From assembly GCF_018139145.2 (NCBI RefSeq), contig NC_059476.1, positions 4,339,501 through 4,403,500 on the forward strand: DNA of 64,000 bases, given 5' to 3'. This stretch comes from Gymnogyps californianus. Its lineage: Eukaryota > Chordata > Aves > Accipitriformes > Cathartidae. The notes beneath the pieces are model-generated. The model saw only the letters and a list, made by a program, of their open reading frames with translations. It was not told the origin of the DNA and did not search any database. Below, piece after piece: positions 1-12,145 of the stretch. The translations under genes were made by a program, and so were the position numbers. Each line of letters starts with the position of its first letter. Position 1 is the first letter of the stretch.

Positions 1-480
1 TACTAAAGCATACTATTGTTTGGTGCAGGCAGGGTGTTGTGGTGGTGGTCTTTTTTTTTGTATGATTGATTGTTGGTTTTTTTTTAAACTCAGGCTGGCT
101 TACAGTGGCCAGCAATCAATTCAAAAGTTTTGCACTTTAACGTCTGTGCACTGGCTCTGCGGGAGGATCCTATCCATTTATTTGAAAGATCGAGTGAAAA
201 CTGGTTCCTAAACTACATCGTATAGGTAATATCTGAACAGGATTGTGTGATTTACACCACCATCCTTGGAAATGCTGTCTTGAGACCAGCTGCTAACCGT
301 TGACTACAAAAGATGTTCAGTTGACTAAGTGTGATGGAAGGGGAAATACATTGACAGTCTTGATGTACAGAAGCTTTTGAACACTCTTATTCCTTATTTA
401 ATGGCTATTATACATGTCAAAGCTGCACAGTGGTTTAAGACATGTCTCTTGAAAATACTGAACAAATGCCTCAGTTCTGG
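1..480. other. ZRANB1 intron, left edge, no exon seen
   Basis: AT-rich sequence with several T runs near 51-90. I see no splice-bounded frame matching the OTU part of TRABID, so the next exon must lie beyond the edge. Confidence 0.6.
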
Positions 481-1630
481 TGTATTGGGTTTGCGTGGCA
501 AGGTTTTGGTAGCAGGGGGGCTACAGGGGTGGCTTCTGTGAGAAGCTGCTAGAAGCTTCCCCTATGTCCAATAAAGTTAATGCCAGCAGGTTCCAAGATG
601 GACCCACCGTTGGCCAAGGCCGAGCCCATCAGCAACAGTGGTAGCGCCTCTGGGATAACAGGTTTAAGAAAGGGAAAAGAAGTTACAGGAGAGTAGCAGT
701 TGCAGCCGGAGAAATAAGAGTGAGAAGATGTGAGAGAAACAACTCCGCAGCCACCAAGGTCAGGGAAGAAGGAGGGCGAGGAGGTGCTCCAGGCGCCAGA
801 GCAGAGATTCCCCTGCAGCCCGTGGGGAAGACCATGGTGAGGCAGGCTGTCCCCCTGCAGCCCATGGAGGTCCACGGGGGAGCAGATATCCACCTGCAGC
901 CCGGGGAGGACCCCACGCCGGAGCAGGGGGATGCCCGAAGGAGGCTGTGACCCCATGGGAAGCCCGTGCTGGAGCAGGGTCCTGGCAGGACCTGTGGCCC
1001 CGTGGAGAGAGGAGCCCAGGCTGGAGCAGGTTTGCTGGCAGGGCTTGTGACCCCGCGGGGGACCCACGCTGGAGCAGTCTGTGCCTGAAGGACTGCACCC
1101 CGTGGAAGGGACCCACACTGGAGCAGTTCGTGAAGAACTGCAGCCCGTGGGAAGGACTCACATTGGAGAAGTTAGTGAAGGACTGTCTCCCGTGGGAGGG
1201 ACCCCACGCTGGAGCAGGGGAAGAGTGTGAGGAGTCCTCCCCCTGAGGAGGAAGGAGCGGCAGAAACAACGTGTGATGAACTGACCCAAACCCCCATTCC
1301 CCGTCCCCCTGCGCTGCTCAGTGGGGGAGGAGGTAGAGAAAATCGGGAGTAAAGTTAAGCCTGGGAAGAAGGGAGGGGTGGGGGGAAGGTGTTTTAAGAT
1401 TTGGTTTTACTTCTCATTATCCTGCTCTGATTTGGCTAGTAATAAATTAAATTAATTTTTCCCCAAGTCGAGTCTGTTTTGCCCGTGACGGTAATTGGTA
1501 AGTGATCTCCCTGTCCTTATATCAACCCACGAGCCTTTCGTTTTATTTTCTCTCCCTCTCCAGCTGAGGAGGGGAGCGATAGAGCGGCTTTGGTGGGCAC
1601 CTGGCATCCAGCCACGGTCAACCCATCACA
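481..1630 (+). mobile_element. Solo LTR of an avian endogenous retrovirus (long family, 1,150 bp)
   Basis: The element starts with TGTATTGGG and ends with CCCATCACA, so it has TG...CA ends. It contains a degraded TATA-like region near 655-668 (preceded by GGGATAACA), an internal GC-rich minisatellite (790-1225), an AATAAA signal at 1441-1446, a T-rich tail and a U5 segment with the 'caacccacgag' motif near 1522. I recall this LTR type as widespread in bird genomes. The flanks TCTGG (476-480) and TTCGG (1631-1635) agree in only three of five bases, so the target duplication is decayed or absent. No internal retroviral genes are next to it. It lies antisense in an intron of ZRANB1. Confidence 0.8.
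790..1225 (+). repeat. Degenerate minisatellite inside the LTR, about 48 bp period
   Basis: The word GGAGCAG (or a one-base variant) recurs at 869, 920, 971, 1023, 1071, 1121, 1165 and 1211, giving spacings of 51, 51, 52, 48, 50, 44 and 46 bp. Between the words, sequences like 'cccgtgg.agggaccca' recur. Composition is GC-rich and short of stops, so open frames appear on both strands; these are effects of the repeat. Confidence 0.8.
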
Positions 1631-2501
1631 TTCGGCAAGAGCAACTTTTCTCATGTGTGTTACGAAATCATTCTGTTGCCCCTCTTTCCCTTCTCTCCCC
1701 CAAACAGCAATGAAGTGTTAGTCTCTAGACGCTTTGTACACCCACACTGTCTGCCTCTCATACGTGACCCACAGAATAAGACTGAATACAGCACCTCAAA
1801 CAGATAGTTGGTAGACTTGTGGTAAATATTATCCAGACTTTTTGAAAAGAAGGAGATGAGGTAACACTCAGAGAGGTTCTAAATACAATTCTTACAATGC
1901 TATTGCTTTATAGAGACAACAAACGGATCTGCTGATTAGTACAGTTTCCATCTACACATTTGCTTACCTCTGGTAGCATTTCTATTAAAGGAAACAGCTA
2001 TTGAAGATTAAAAGTCTTCTAATAGCTTTTTGTTAACAGACAAACATTCTCTTGATTGTGGAGTACCTCAAAAGAAAAGTGCTATTGCTATAACCAGGTA
2101 CAAATAGCTCTGGGCCTTAACGGAAAGGACTGAAAGCTAACATAGCTATGTGAAAAGTTGTATTAGAGCCTAGAAACATCTGGGCTCCAATCTTAACTTT
2201 AAACACAGCCTTTCCTTAGAATACACCACTTTTCTTCAATTTCCTCATGTCTATAGAGGACTACAGATGTTCACTTCCCAGGAACAACGTATGGGTTGAA
2301 GTGTGCAAATACTGAGTATTAATAAGCAAATTCAACTACTAGATCTGACCTAAGCTATTAAAACTTAATAAATAAAACCTATACACACACACACCACCAC
2401 CATCAGAAAGTCAAAGTATACATCCAAAACAAGCAATTCTCAACTAGGTGACCAAAAGAAAAAAAAGAAAAAAAAAAGAAAAAAAAGAATTTTGTAACTA
2501 C
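1631..2501 (-). other. ZRANB1 intron after exon 3
   Basis: Unremarkable AT-rich intronic sequence between the LTR and exon 3, with a CA/CCA tract near 2386-2404 and the U-rich tract next to the donor. No other feature is supported. Confidence 0.7.
2456..2489 (-). promoter_or_regulatory. U-rich intronic tract next to the exon 3 donor
   Basis: The plus strand is almost pure A with single G's here, so the ZRANB1 transcript has a run of about 34 U/C bases starting 13 bases after the exon 3 donor. U-rich tracts directly behind weak 5' splice sites are known binding sites for TIA1/TIAL1, which help U1 recruitment. The tract is seen directly; the splicing role is inferred. Confidence 0.45.
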
Positions 2502-2655
2502 CTGCAGGTAACGTAAACGTTACAAGGTCAGTCAGAAAATAGCAAGCAAAGTCTCCCTTTCGTTGATGAAGAGATGCAGCAATTTCACGACGAATTTGTT
2601 CTGTGACCTCTGGACACACCATGGCAGGAATGCACTTCGCTGCATGTTGTGATAC
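2502..2655 (-). CDS. ZRANB1: ZRANB1 (TRABID) third coding exon: end of ankyrin domain, linker to OTU
   Basis: This 154 bp exon encodes residues 335-385 plus one base of codon 386. It holds the end of the ankyrin ubiquitin-binding domain and the helical linker into the OTU-type protease domain. The acceptor AG is at 2657-2656 and the donor GT at 2501-2500 (G then GTAGTT, weaker than consensus at +4). The phase-1 end fits the Asp codon known to follow in the family. Downstream of the weak donor is a long U-rich run in the transcript (see 2456-2489). The catalytic Cys/His exons, about 320 further codons of a protein usually about 708 residues long, lie beyond the left edge. I saw no further coding exon in 1-2501. 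Confidence 0.95.
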
Positions 2656-4278
2656 CTGTAACACAACACAGTTACTGCACTCAGTATTATTTCTAGTTAC
2701 ATACGAAGACTTAGGAGTGATAACCACCAGCGGACAGTATTTTGTTAGCAAATAATGCAACAGAAGTATAAACATTGGTACCCTGAAAGAGTAAATGTTT
2801 AGTGACTCTCAATGAATTAATGTCTCATTCGTCATGTAGTTGGTAACATAAAGCTGGTTAAAAACCTCTTTAAATCAAAGAAGTGAATTAACAGGCAACC
2901 ACTTCCAGCAGGAAAAGGAAAACAAAAAAAATAGATAAGAGCTAGATAATAATAGGAAACATACCTCTAATCTTATGCATGAGCCCAGTCTACATTTAAC
3001 AAAGAACTTCATTACCACAGCACAGGACAGTTTCCTACAAAGAATCTTCCCAAAAAACTATTAAGCTAAGATACTTAAGTTTCTCCAGATTCTAATCATC
3101 ACTGGCAGCAGGAACTCATTCAATAATACAGGGCAAGTGACACAGGGGTGACACTGAATATATAAAAAGAAAACTTTAAGACACACATTTTCACTGGTTA
3201 ATATCCTAGCAAAGGAAGGTATCACTGTGGCTCAAACACTACTAAGCATTTTCACAAATGGTATGTCAAGTAAGTATTCCTAGAAACTGAAACAAAACCA
3301 AACAGGAAAAATCTCTAAGACCGTATTTCAGCAAATTAACTTGTTTTCAAATGTAGAACTCCACTCACCCAGATAGCTATGTAAGCAGCACAAAACTACT
3401 GATATTAGCCACATATAAATATATACTCTTCTCAAGGCTTTAGCTACATTTGTCTTGCTTCATCTACTCTTTTTAATTACTCAACCCTACGCATTCCATC
3501 ATCCTTATGCGCTTCTCAGGCACGCTACTTTTCTCAGGAACACACGCTTTCAGAATTGCATTAAACATCAAGAGAGGGAAGGAGGCAGAATAAAAACTTG
3601 GCTCTGATGAGGTGAGGAACGAGAAGTATGAGATGAAGAAAACAGACAAAAAAAGATAACAGAATTACTTATGGGCCTGGGAGGAGGGCAAAAGATCACC
3701 AGAAGTGAGGTGGACCATACAAAAATACACAAGGAAATGGAACACGCAAGAGCAAGGAGACCACAGAGAGGAACCAACCAGTCTATAAAATGGGCCACGA
3801 GTGGAAAAAATGCAGCAATTTAACAAAGCAAGAAATTTGCCTTTCTCTGGAAGAGAAGCTCCCAAGAAAACCAGGGAAGAAAGATCAGGTAGACTTACTC
3901 ATTAACAAAACTCAGAAAAAAAACTGCGCTGTCATTGATCTCACTGTTTTGCTTTCAAGGCATTTCCTCTCCCCCACCCAAAGCACAGGAAGCCTCACAA
4001 TAACTCACTTCCACCACCAGTAAGGTCAGAACGTGTGCCAAGACTGCTCACTAATGAGAAAACTGGACATCCTCAAGACCACCACATACATACAGTCTTA
4101 AAGTAAACTCGCTTCTTAAGGAGAAACATCAATAAAGGCACAAAGCAGCAATTCATGTATTCTAACAATATTAGCCTCTATCTCCTGGCAAATAAAGTTA
4201 CATGTCACTAGCTGCAAACAATGGCGCAGTTACATAAGGTTCCTATTCAACCTACACAAGGGCCACAAAGTAACTCAC
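2656..4278 (-). other. ZRANB1 intron between ankyrin exons (phase 0)
   Basis: A 1,623 bp intron bounded by GTGAGT and a TTGTGTTACAG acceptor. No repeat family or RNA gene was recognised. Small open frames on both strands have no codon structure or similarity that I can identify. Confidence 0.85.
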
Positions 4279-4466
4279 CTCCGTAAGCAAAATTGCTAGC
4301 ATATCTTGTCTCTGAAAGCGTATCGCCAGATGTACAAGCGTGTACCCAACGTCAAAGGCAGAAGGGCGATTTAGCAGGCGTACTTCATCTGCAGTAAGCT
4401 GGCGGGCAATATCTCCTCCTGATGACTTGTAAGCTTCAACAGCAGCTAAATCACCTTCTACAACTC
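4279..4466 (-). CDS. ZRANB1: ZRANB1 (TRABID) second coding exon: ankyrin ubiquitin-binding domain
   Basis: This 188 bp internal exon encodes the last two bases of Gly272 and residues 273-334. It covers most of the two-ankyrin-repeat ubiquitin-binding domain (AnkUBD) that sits before the OTU domain and helps TRABID recognise K29/K33 chains. Typical ankyrin features are visible: a Gly-Asp-Leu turn after the first helix, the Gly-Gly-Asp loop near residue 298, and a second repeat with Thr-Leu-Val-His-Leu-Ala. The acceptor AG is at 4468-4467, behind a long pyrimidine run on the minus strand, and the donor GTGAGT begins at 4278. The intron before it is phase 1 and the one after is phase 0; both join the neighbouring exons without a frame change. 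The protein matches the vertebrate TRABID sequence as I remember it, with only conservative changes. Confidence 0.96.
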
Positions 4467-7400
4467 CTGAAGAAAAAAAAAATACCATTCATTTTAGCTA
4501 GAATAAGCCATTCTGGTTCAAGCTACCTCATTTAACACAGTCTACCTCTATCTCTTTTGATACAGACCTAACATACAAAGATCAACTGCGTACCGAGAAA
4601 CTTGCAAATTTTTGTTTCTTTTTTTAAACAGAAGACTACAAAATATTTACACTTACCTCACCTCCTAGACCATTTCCACTATCCAAACTAGCTGGAAGAT
4701 ATGGCAGATCAAAAGCCAGCTATGAAGTGGTGCTGAGGACCCTTGATGAAATACCTAGCTTAACATACTCACTAGCATTTCATTGCATCAGCAGTACTGA
4801 GGGAAAGTCATTCATTCATAGTACAGAGATTAGTTTGATTATTATATCTTCCCTTTTGACTTAGCTTAAAAACAAACTACTGGATCTAAGAAATAGATCT
4901 ATTAAAAGGTTTTTGGAATAAAAGTCTTTTTTTTTTTCCCCAAATAAGGTTCAAAACAGTGTTGGAAGAGGGTACAGAGTACAAAGTTTCTCTTGAGCTC
5001 ATCATCTCTGCTACTAATTGAACTTGCACAGTTATCATTCAGGGTACTGTATTAAAACTGAATTAAAGAGAAATTACACACACACAGTGCGTGTACTTCC
5101 TAAAGGAAGATGGAGGTGAACGAACCCTAATGTCTTCTAGAGTTCCTGCGAATCTCTAACTTCTGTACCATGCTTCATATCCAGACCATTCATACTGAAT
5201 GCATTCCTTAGCTGCAATTATCAGAATACACCATCAACAAGATGTGGTGGTGTTAACAGTATCAGTTCCAATAGAAGACTTCCTAAATTTAGAAATTCCT
5301 TCAAATATAAGGATTCTATTTTAGATATATGCTTCATAAGAGAACAGTGTAATGCTGAATTAAGGAAACAGAAAAGTGATCTTAAAGCCATCTTTAATAG
5401 AGAAGTAAATAGAATATTTCTAATTCACTATTGAGAAGCAGCCCTATTTGCAGCAGCTCAAGAACAGAAGAGTAAGAGTGCAGATCACAGAAACGAGAAA
5501 ACCCTCTCCACTATTTTCTGTAGCTAAACCTCCTTGCCAGCTCCTAAGAGTCAGCAACTGAGCAGAGGCCATGAGGCTGGAAATCGAGACTCAAGTCTAT
5601 CCTTCGCTCAACTTGCTCACCAAGACTCAAAAATTGATCAGGAGGGAGAGGTAAGTCTCAGTCAAGGCACTCACTCCTGTTCAGGACTAAGATGCAAACA
5701 ACAGCCCCCCCAAAAAAAACCCCAAAACAAAAACCACCACACACCCCCCAAAAAAAAAACCCAACCAAAAACCCCCACCAAAACCAAAAACCCAACACAA
5801 CAAATTGAACTGCCTACTACCAGAGAAGCACGCTAACCGCTGGGTTGCTGGTTAATCCAGGATTTAGGAAAGCATTCTTAGCTCAGCCAAGAAGTCTACT
5901 ATTTTCAATACTGAGATTATAAAGCTTTCAGAAGAAATGCAGGGGGGAAAATGGATTATCAGTGCAAGACATTTCTCTACAAAGTTAACAGCTCTGCTTA
6001 GTAAGCCTCTACAGATAAAAGTTAGATTATTCATTTCAACGGTGGTCTAAAGCAGAGAAGTTCCAGAATACAAACTCAACTGCAAGTTTCAGTCATACAA
6101 CATCTACCCATTCATCAAGGACTCAAAAGTCCTAACAAGGCCAGGGCAGAATGAAAACAATACAGAACAACAATTTCTTAGTTTTCTGATGCATGCTTCT
6201 GGTCTGCCTGTATAGGAAGACATTCCCGTTCCGCTCCAGCATTAATGTCTCATTCTGCTTAAGTGCCTGCCTGTGTACTCACCGCAGATGAGTTAAAGAA
6301 CTAGGTAGACAAGAGTTATGTCTGTCCAATTTTAGTTCTTGTTCCAGAAGCGTTAGAACTTTAAAATGAAATATTTTCTCATCAGCAAAGCAAGCTGCTA
6401 CTGATAGAGAAAAGCTACTTCAGTGAAGGGAAATGAACACTGAAAATTCATTGGTTTTCAAGATGGTCTCCAAAACATGCATCAAAGGAATGCAGTACGG
6501 GATGTGACCAACATAGCTGTGCTCCTGTTGCAACATTTCCACTTCTGGGTGGAACTAAACATACCGAAGCAAAAGGTACAGTTTTGTCAACATATGCTGT
6601 ATCCGTAACAAGAATGCCAAGTGTAGCATTTTATTTCCATGCAATCGCATTTTTGCCACTGATATGGCAACACCAAGGCTGCTTGTGATATGTCATTCCA
6701 ACCAAATGCAGCAAACTGACTTGTTGGGGGTTTTTTTTTGTGTAGACATGTATGTATACATAGATATTAAAAGTCAGACAATTTCTCATGACCTGCCCTC
6801 TTAAAACAAGTTATACTACAGCTTTGGCACAAGATCACCTGTTAGCAAATCCAAGAATCCACAGGGAAAGAAAAATTTTGATAGAAGAGCAGATTCTCTG
6901 CTATCTTATGACACCCTTAATTTTTTATTATTACATTAATTTAGGAAAGACATCTTGTTAAAGACTAATAGTCACTTCATACCCTTTTATATTTCAACCA
7001 CTTCTATTGACACAGGAAAGATTCCTGTTACCATATCTGCACCTTCCACCACACCACCCAATGACAAACATACCAAAGACCACGCAAGACTGGTTGGTAG
7101 GCACTCTGACAATCCAAATATCCCAGACTAATTTCAAAATTCAAACAAACATCCCCCAAATGATCTTTTGATGACAAACGATCAGACCCAAATCATCATA
7201 ACAGCTCCAGTCGGCCACCCTGCCAAGTACACGCTACACAGTAGTACATGCTACTACAGCCTTAAGTCAGTGCCTGGTCAATTCATATTTGTAATTATTC
7301 TTTTAGTCCTCCACCCTCAGCTGCTAAGGCAACTTATATCATCCCACTCTTAATCAAACCTCAGCAACAACTGAGGTCTAAGACTGAAGCTCAGAGGCAG

Positions 7401-10400
7401 TCACGTGAGGTTTGGCAATGCCTTCAAGCACTAACTACTACAAGCTGCAATAAGGATCCAAATCAGTGACACGTGCTGTATGCAGCACTGCCAGTTCTCG
7501 CAGTTTATTCCCACGTCTTGCAATACTTGACATTCCTAAAAGCCCCATGTCCTAGAATTAATTACTAAAATTGTTATATAAGCTGTCATTTAAAAAGTAC
7601 ATTTCTAAACTTCGCTGATTTGTTTGAGCTAAAGATCAATACATACCTCAAAAACAGGCAAACTGTGTATGCTTTCTAGGCCTTATTTAAAAAAATGAAG
7701 ATTGTAAATGTGTTTTAGGTATAGGGACTGGCAATACTTTATCTAGAAGTGAAGAACAGTGATGGTGTGCTAAATGACACACCAAACTAGCACAGTTACA
7801 GCTCATGGAGGGATGGTGATGTGACTATGTGTATGCATCATATCTGGTCACCCTCTATTCCTTAACCCAAACAGCCAAGTGACTACTGGGGGTGGGGGGA
7901 AGCATCAGGAAATTTTTAGATCAAGTCCAGACAAACTCATTTCTGGATGCCCTAACCGTTTTGTAACTGAGTCTCAATAGATAAACATGACACACAAAAT
8001 CAAACCATACAGAGCTCATTCTGCATAATTTTTTGCGGAGCCCATTACAAATCTATTTCCTTATAAGAAGCTTCCTCTTGCAAACCTGCTGCACGCTCTA
8101 ATGTCTGGCACCAACCTGCATTGAAATACTGTGACCCAAGTACCCAGAGCATTGCTACTGCAGGGCCGATATTCTATGGTCATTACAAACCTCTTTGGCC
8201 CCTCCTAGCCACAGCAAGAAAAGTCCAAATTTCTCTTTATCCCTTCTACTGAATACCTACTCCATTTTAGCGCTTCAAAAGAACAGGGAAAACTCCTGAC
8301 AGCTCGTCAGGTAATGTCACAAAGCCAGCCTGCTTACAGTGCCAGTCAGTGCAATCCAAGGCTGCAGCAAACACTGAGCAAAAATATAGTAATAATAGGC
8401 AGACTGCCAGAAATCTGACCCAGAAAATACAAACCTTGCCCCAAAACTATGGGGTAAACTTGCCTACATGCAACACTCACAAGAACTGCCTGCAATTCCT
8501 AAATCCAGTATCACCACTCCAAAACGAGGTCTTAATATGCTTTTATTGACAATAGGAGGCACACTCCTACAATGGCTTTGATTTCTGTCAGATGAATGAG
8601 AGCCTCCAATTCATTAAGTCTATTTAAATAAAGCTTAACAAAACACTATTTACAAAAAATATTACAGAAATATTTACTGATGTTATAATTCACTACAGTT
8701 CATAAGACACAAGTGCCTGATTACTTACACAAGCAGCCTCTGAATCGTGTTCTGATACAGTGCCGTGCCAGTTGGATTATTCCCCACTGACACCCACTGC
8801 ATTCCTCAGACTGTTAAAATGTCAAAAGGAAGAATGGCATTTGCCTTAAGATTGTTCATACAGCACCCGTGAGCGCTCCAGCAGCTAGACCTCTTGAGAA
8901 GGCATAGCTCTGATTAGCTACAAGAGCTACACAAATGCAAACAGATCCATATGACTCAATGTCTACTTCTGATCCACAGCAAGAACAGCTTTTCTTTAAA
9001 CTGGACTCCAGAAATGTTAGTTTGGTGTTGCAACTGAAGACACCAGTCTGTGTGTGTGTGTCCCACCAAGTTTTGCTTTGCTTAATTCACAAACACATGA
9101 CTATAGCCTGACATCCTAAGATGATTCTGTCTAAGGACAGAATGCCAAGTGCTGCACCCAAGTCATGAGAAAATACAAGTGCAAGTTAGTATTCTGCGTT
9201 TATAGGTTCAACTGTGTTCCCATTTGCAATTCAGGCATTTCCTCTTATTGGAATATTCTTTCACAGCACCCAGAGCCAAGGTTTTTTCTTTTTCTAGGAA
9301 AGCCCCAACTCTCACAGATTGCACAGATCAGGAATATGCAATCTCAGCACACATGAGATGATACATGATAGAGATTAGGAAGGTTATTTAAAAAGACTAA
9401 ATTTTAAAAATATTAATCACCCAATAACAACTATTTGTACCATCTTGATCCTGCATTCTTCCTGCTACAACTGTTACAACTATCTTCTTTATTAGGTATC
9501 AATATTACCTTTGCTCATATTAAATAAGCCCATAATTAGCCTAGCTGCTAAAACCAAACTACTTCAGCTAAGGTGCTATTAAGTTTATTCTTTAGAACAT
9601 GTAAATATTTATAGGGTTTAGTGCAGTTAAGTAAACTTGGAAAATATGCAAGAGCTTACAAGCACATCTCGAAAACTAAATCCCGTTTGCCGTAATTGCA
9701 CAGTCCCAATGACTTCAGAACAGCCGGATGTAAAAGCTTCCAGAGAAAATACTACAGCAGCAGCCTTTATTTACCTCACTATCCTTCTAATAGGTCTGGA
9801 GCGCACTGGCTGGCACAACTTACAAATGAAATAGGCAAATTCTTTCCAACAGACTGATGCAGTTCTGCCATTTATCTATGTGGCAGCAGAGAGGCTGGGG
9901 GAGACAGAACTGGGCAGCAGCACTGCCTTAGCAGGTCAGGACAGGGGCCCACCAGCTCCACATACAGTTCCCAACAGCAGCAAGATTTAACTGTGCAGTG
10001 AGAGAGACTAAAAGCAAGTAAGAACAGAGAAGAGTCACCCTCACTTCAACCATGTTTGCTGTCAATTTAGTTAAAGGTTCCTCAACAATACCTCAGTTGA
10101 GCTTCTGTGGAGACAAATGAGCAATTGCAGAGCAGCAAAAAGCAGTGGGTCAGACAGCCTACAGCAGCTGATTCTGCAGCAGGCTCCTGACCCCCCAAAA
10201 CTGTAGAAGCATCACTGTATAAGAGGCACATACACAGTCTTGCATATACTACAGGGCAGGCATTCTAAATCTTTGAAAAGGCTGAACAGGATTAAGCTGA
10301 AATAAAACAAGCAAAACCAAAGAGAATTAATTTCAATAATAGACCTGCTAAAATAAATACAACATTTTTTGCTAAATTAATGGAAGAATGTGAAGATGCC

Positions 10401-11558
10401 TCTGTTTAGATCAAATATCTGAAGAACAACCCAAAGATTCAAGATTTCTTTGATTCAAGGAGGTAGCAATGCTACCATAAACAATGTGTTCTCACATTTG
10501 AGGAGACTACACAAAAGGAAACGCTACACCTTAAGGAGGTCATTGTGCCTCATATGTGGGACAACTGTAATCAACTTCACTATTCCTTGAACCGCTTGGT
10601 AATATAGAAGGCAAATTTCTCAAACAACCAAATTATACATTTTAAAAGTCAGAAGTAGAGATAGACCCCTCTGTAACATACACCAGATCAGAAACACGGA
10701 GCCCTGTCCTGCTCCTCTTCTGCTACAGATAAAATTGCAAGTGGTCTACATCATATATATGCCCTCATTTACTCATCTACAGACTGATCCTAAGATTGGT
10801 TTAAGTGCCAAGGTGACCTTCCAGCAAGTGTGGGGCTGATCAACTGACCCATTAAAACCTAATTCCGACACTTGTTAAAAATCTTACTGCTCCTCTAGCA
10901 TCGACTGTGCTGAGGACCTGTGGTTTGACCACGCAAGCTGTAGCATTCTCTGGAGCTCAGCCCTCACCCTCTTCCAACTATTCACCAGGGACGCATCAGG
11001 TGGCCATAAAGAAAGTTTTATTATCAATAACACCACCACCATTTCAGCATTTTGAGCACCAAAAACATTCACTCTGAGAAGAATTTCTCCTCTTAGAGGA
11101 AGAACTCCTTTGCAAGCACGTATGACACATCAATTAATACAAAAGAGAGGGACTGTCTGAAAAACCCTTATGGGCCTCTAACCACTCCCTTCTGTTCATT
11201 CTCCTCTTTCTTCATCTCCAGGACCTCCCTTGTTAGTACTAGCACACAATCAACAGCAGATCACTCTCTAGGTAATGACAGCTTGAGACAGAACCTTCCG
11301 TATACTAAATTTTTTAAGTTCTTCAAGCTCAGCAACTTGCATCAGCTTAAGAATAACAACTTCCAAGAAGACGTGTACCTTAAACCTGAAGCCATTCAAT
11401 GCACAACTATTGCCTATTTTTTTTTCCACGCAAACAGCTCTTACCCCTACATACAGTCCATGTAGCATGTTTCTAACATATCATTACAAGACAAAGCAGC
11501 ACACATGTAAGAACTGTTGAAAGACGTCCTTATCCCCTCTCCTATCTGTCAGAGGTAT
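4467..11558 (-). other. ZRANB1 intron between NZF exon and ankyrin exon, left part
   Basis: AT-rich intron sequence. Apart from the A/C tract at 5697-5806, short CA/TG repeats (about 5076-5087, 9049-9060) and a few T runs, I see no element or RNA gene. With 12146-17320 and the LTR between, this is one 12,854 bp phase-1 intron. Confidence 0.8.
5697..5806. repeat. A/C-rich low-complexity tract
   Basis: About 110 bases made almost only of A and C on the plus strand, with runs of C and A. It lies in the intron between the NZF and ankyrin exons. Similar shorter A/C tracts occur near 12893-12930 and 60785-60830. Confidence 0.8.
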
Positions 11559-12145
11559 TGTCATGGTTTAACCCCAGCCAGCAAGTAAGCACCATGCAGC
11601 CACTCGCTCACTCCTCCCTGCTCCCTGGGGGATGGGGAGGAGAATCAGGAAAAAAAGTAAAACTCGTGGGTTGAGATAAGAACAATTTAATAACTAAAAA
11701 TAAAATATAACAGTAATAATAAAAAATAATAATAATAGTAATGAAAAGGAATATAACAAAAAAAGAGAGAAATAAAACCCAAGAAAAGACAAGTGATGCA
11801 CAATGCAATTGCTCACCACCCACTAACCGATGCCCGAGCAGCGATCAGTCCCTCCTGGCCAGCTCCCCCCCGGATATATACTGAGCATGACGTTCCATGG
11901 TATGGAATATCCCTTTGGCAAGTTTGGGTCAGCTGTCCTGACCAGGCTCCCCCCCAGCCTCTTGCACACCCGCTTGCTGGCAGAGCATGGGAAACTGAAA
12001 AATCCTTCACTTAGGATAAGTGCTACTTAACAACAACTAAAACATCAACGTGTTATCAACAGTATTCTCACACTAAATCCAAAACACAGCACTGTACCCA
12101 GCTACTAGGAAGAAAATTAACTCTATTCCAGCCAAAACCAGGACA
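11559..12145 (-). mobile_element. Solo LTR, ERVL-like short family, copy 1, in ZRANB1 intron (sense)
   Basis: A 587 bp element with TG...CA ends on the minus strand, flanked by a perfect 5 bp duplication GGTAT (11554-11558 and 12146-12150). On the minus strand it carries a TATATAT box (plus 11873-11880), the conserved 'cgtcatgc' just upstream, an AT-rich (TTA)n tract and an ATTAAA signal (plus 11686-11691). There is no internal retroviral sequence, so it is a recombined solo LTR. It inserted in the intron between the NZF exon and the ankyrin exon, in the same direction as ZRANB1. The short open frames inside it are shared with the other copies through common descent and are not genes. Confidence 0.93.

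Noticed and set aside
549..1269. Frames of 99-189 codons on both strands in the LTR at 481-1630
   Set aside because: They follow the GC-rich minisatellite units and show repeat-driven sequence, not a retroviral gene.
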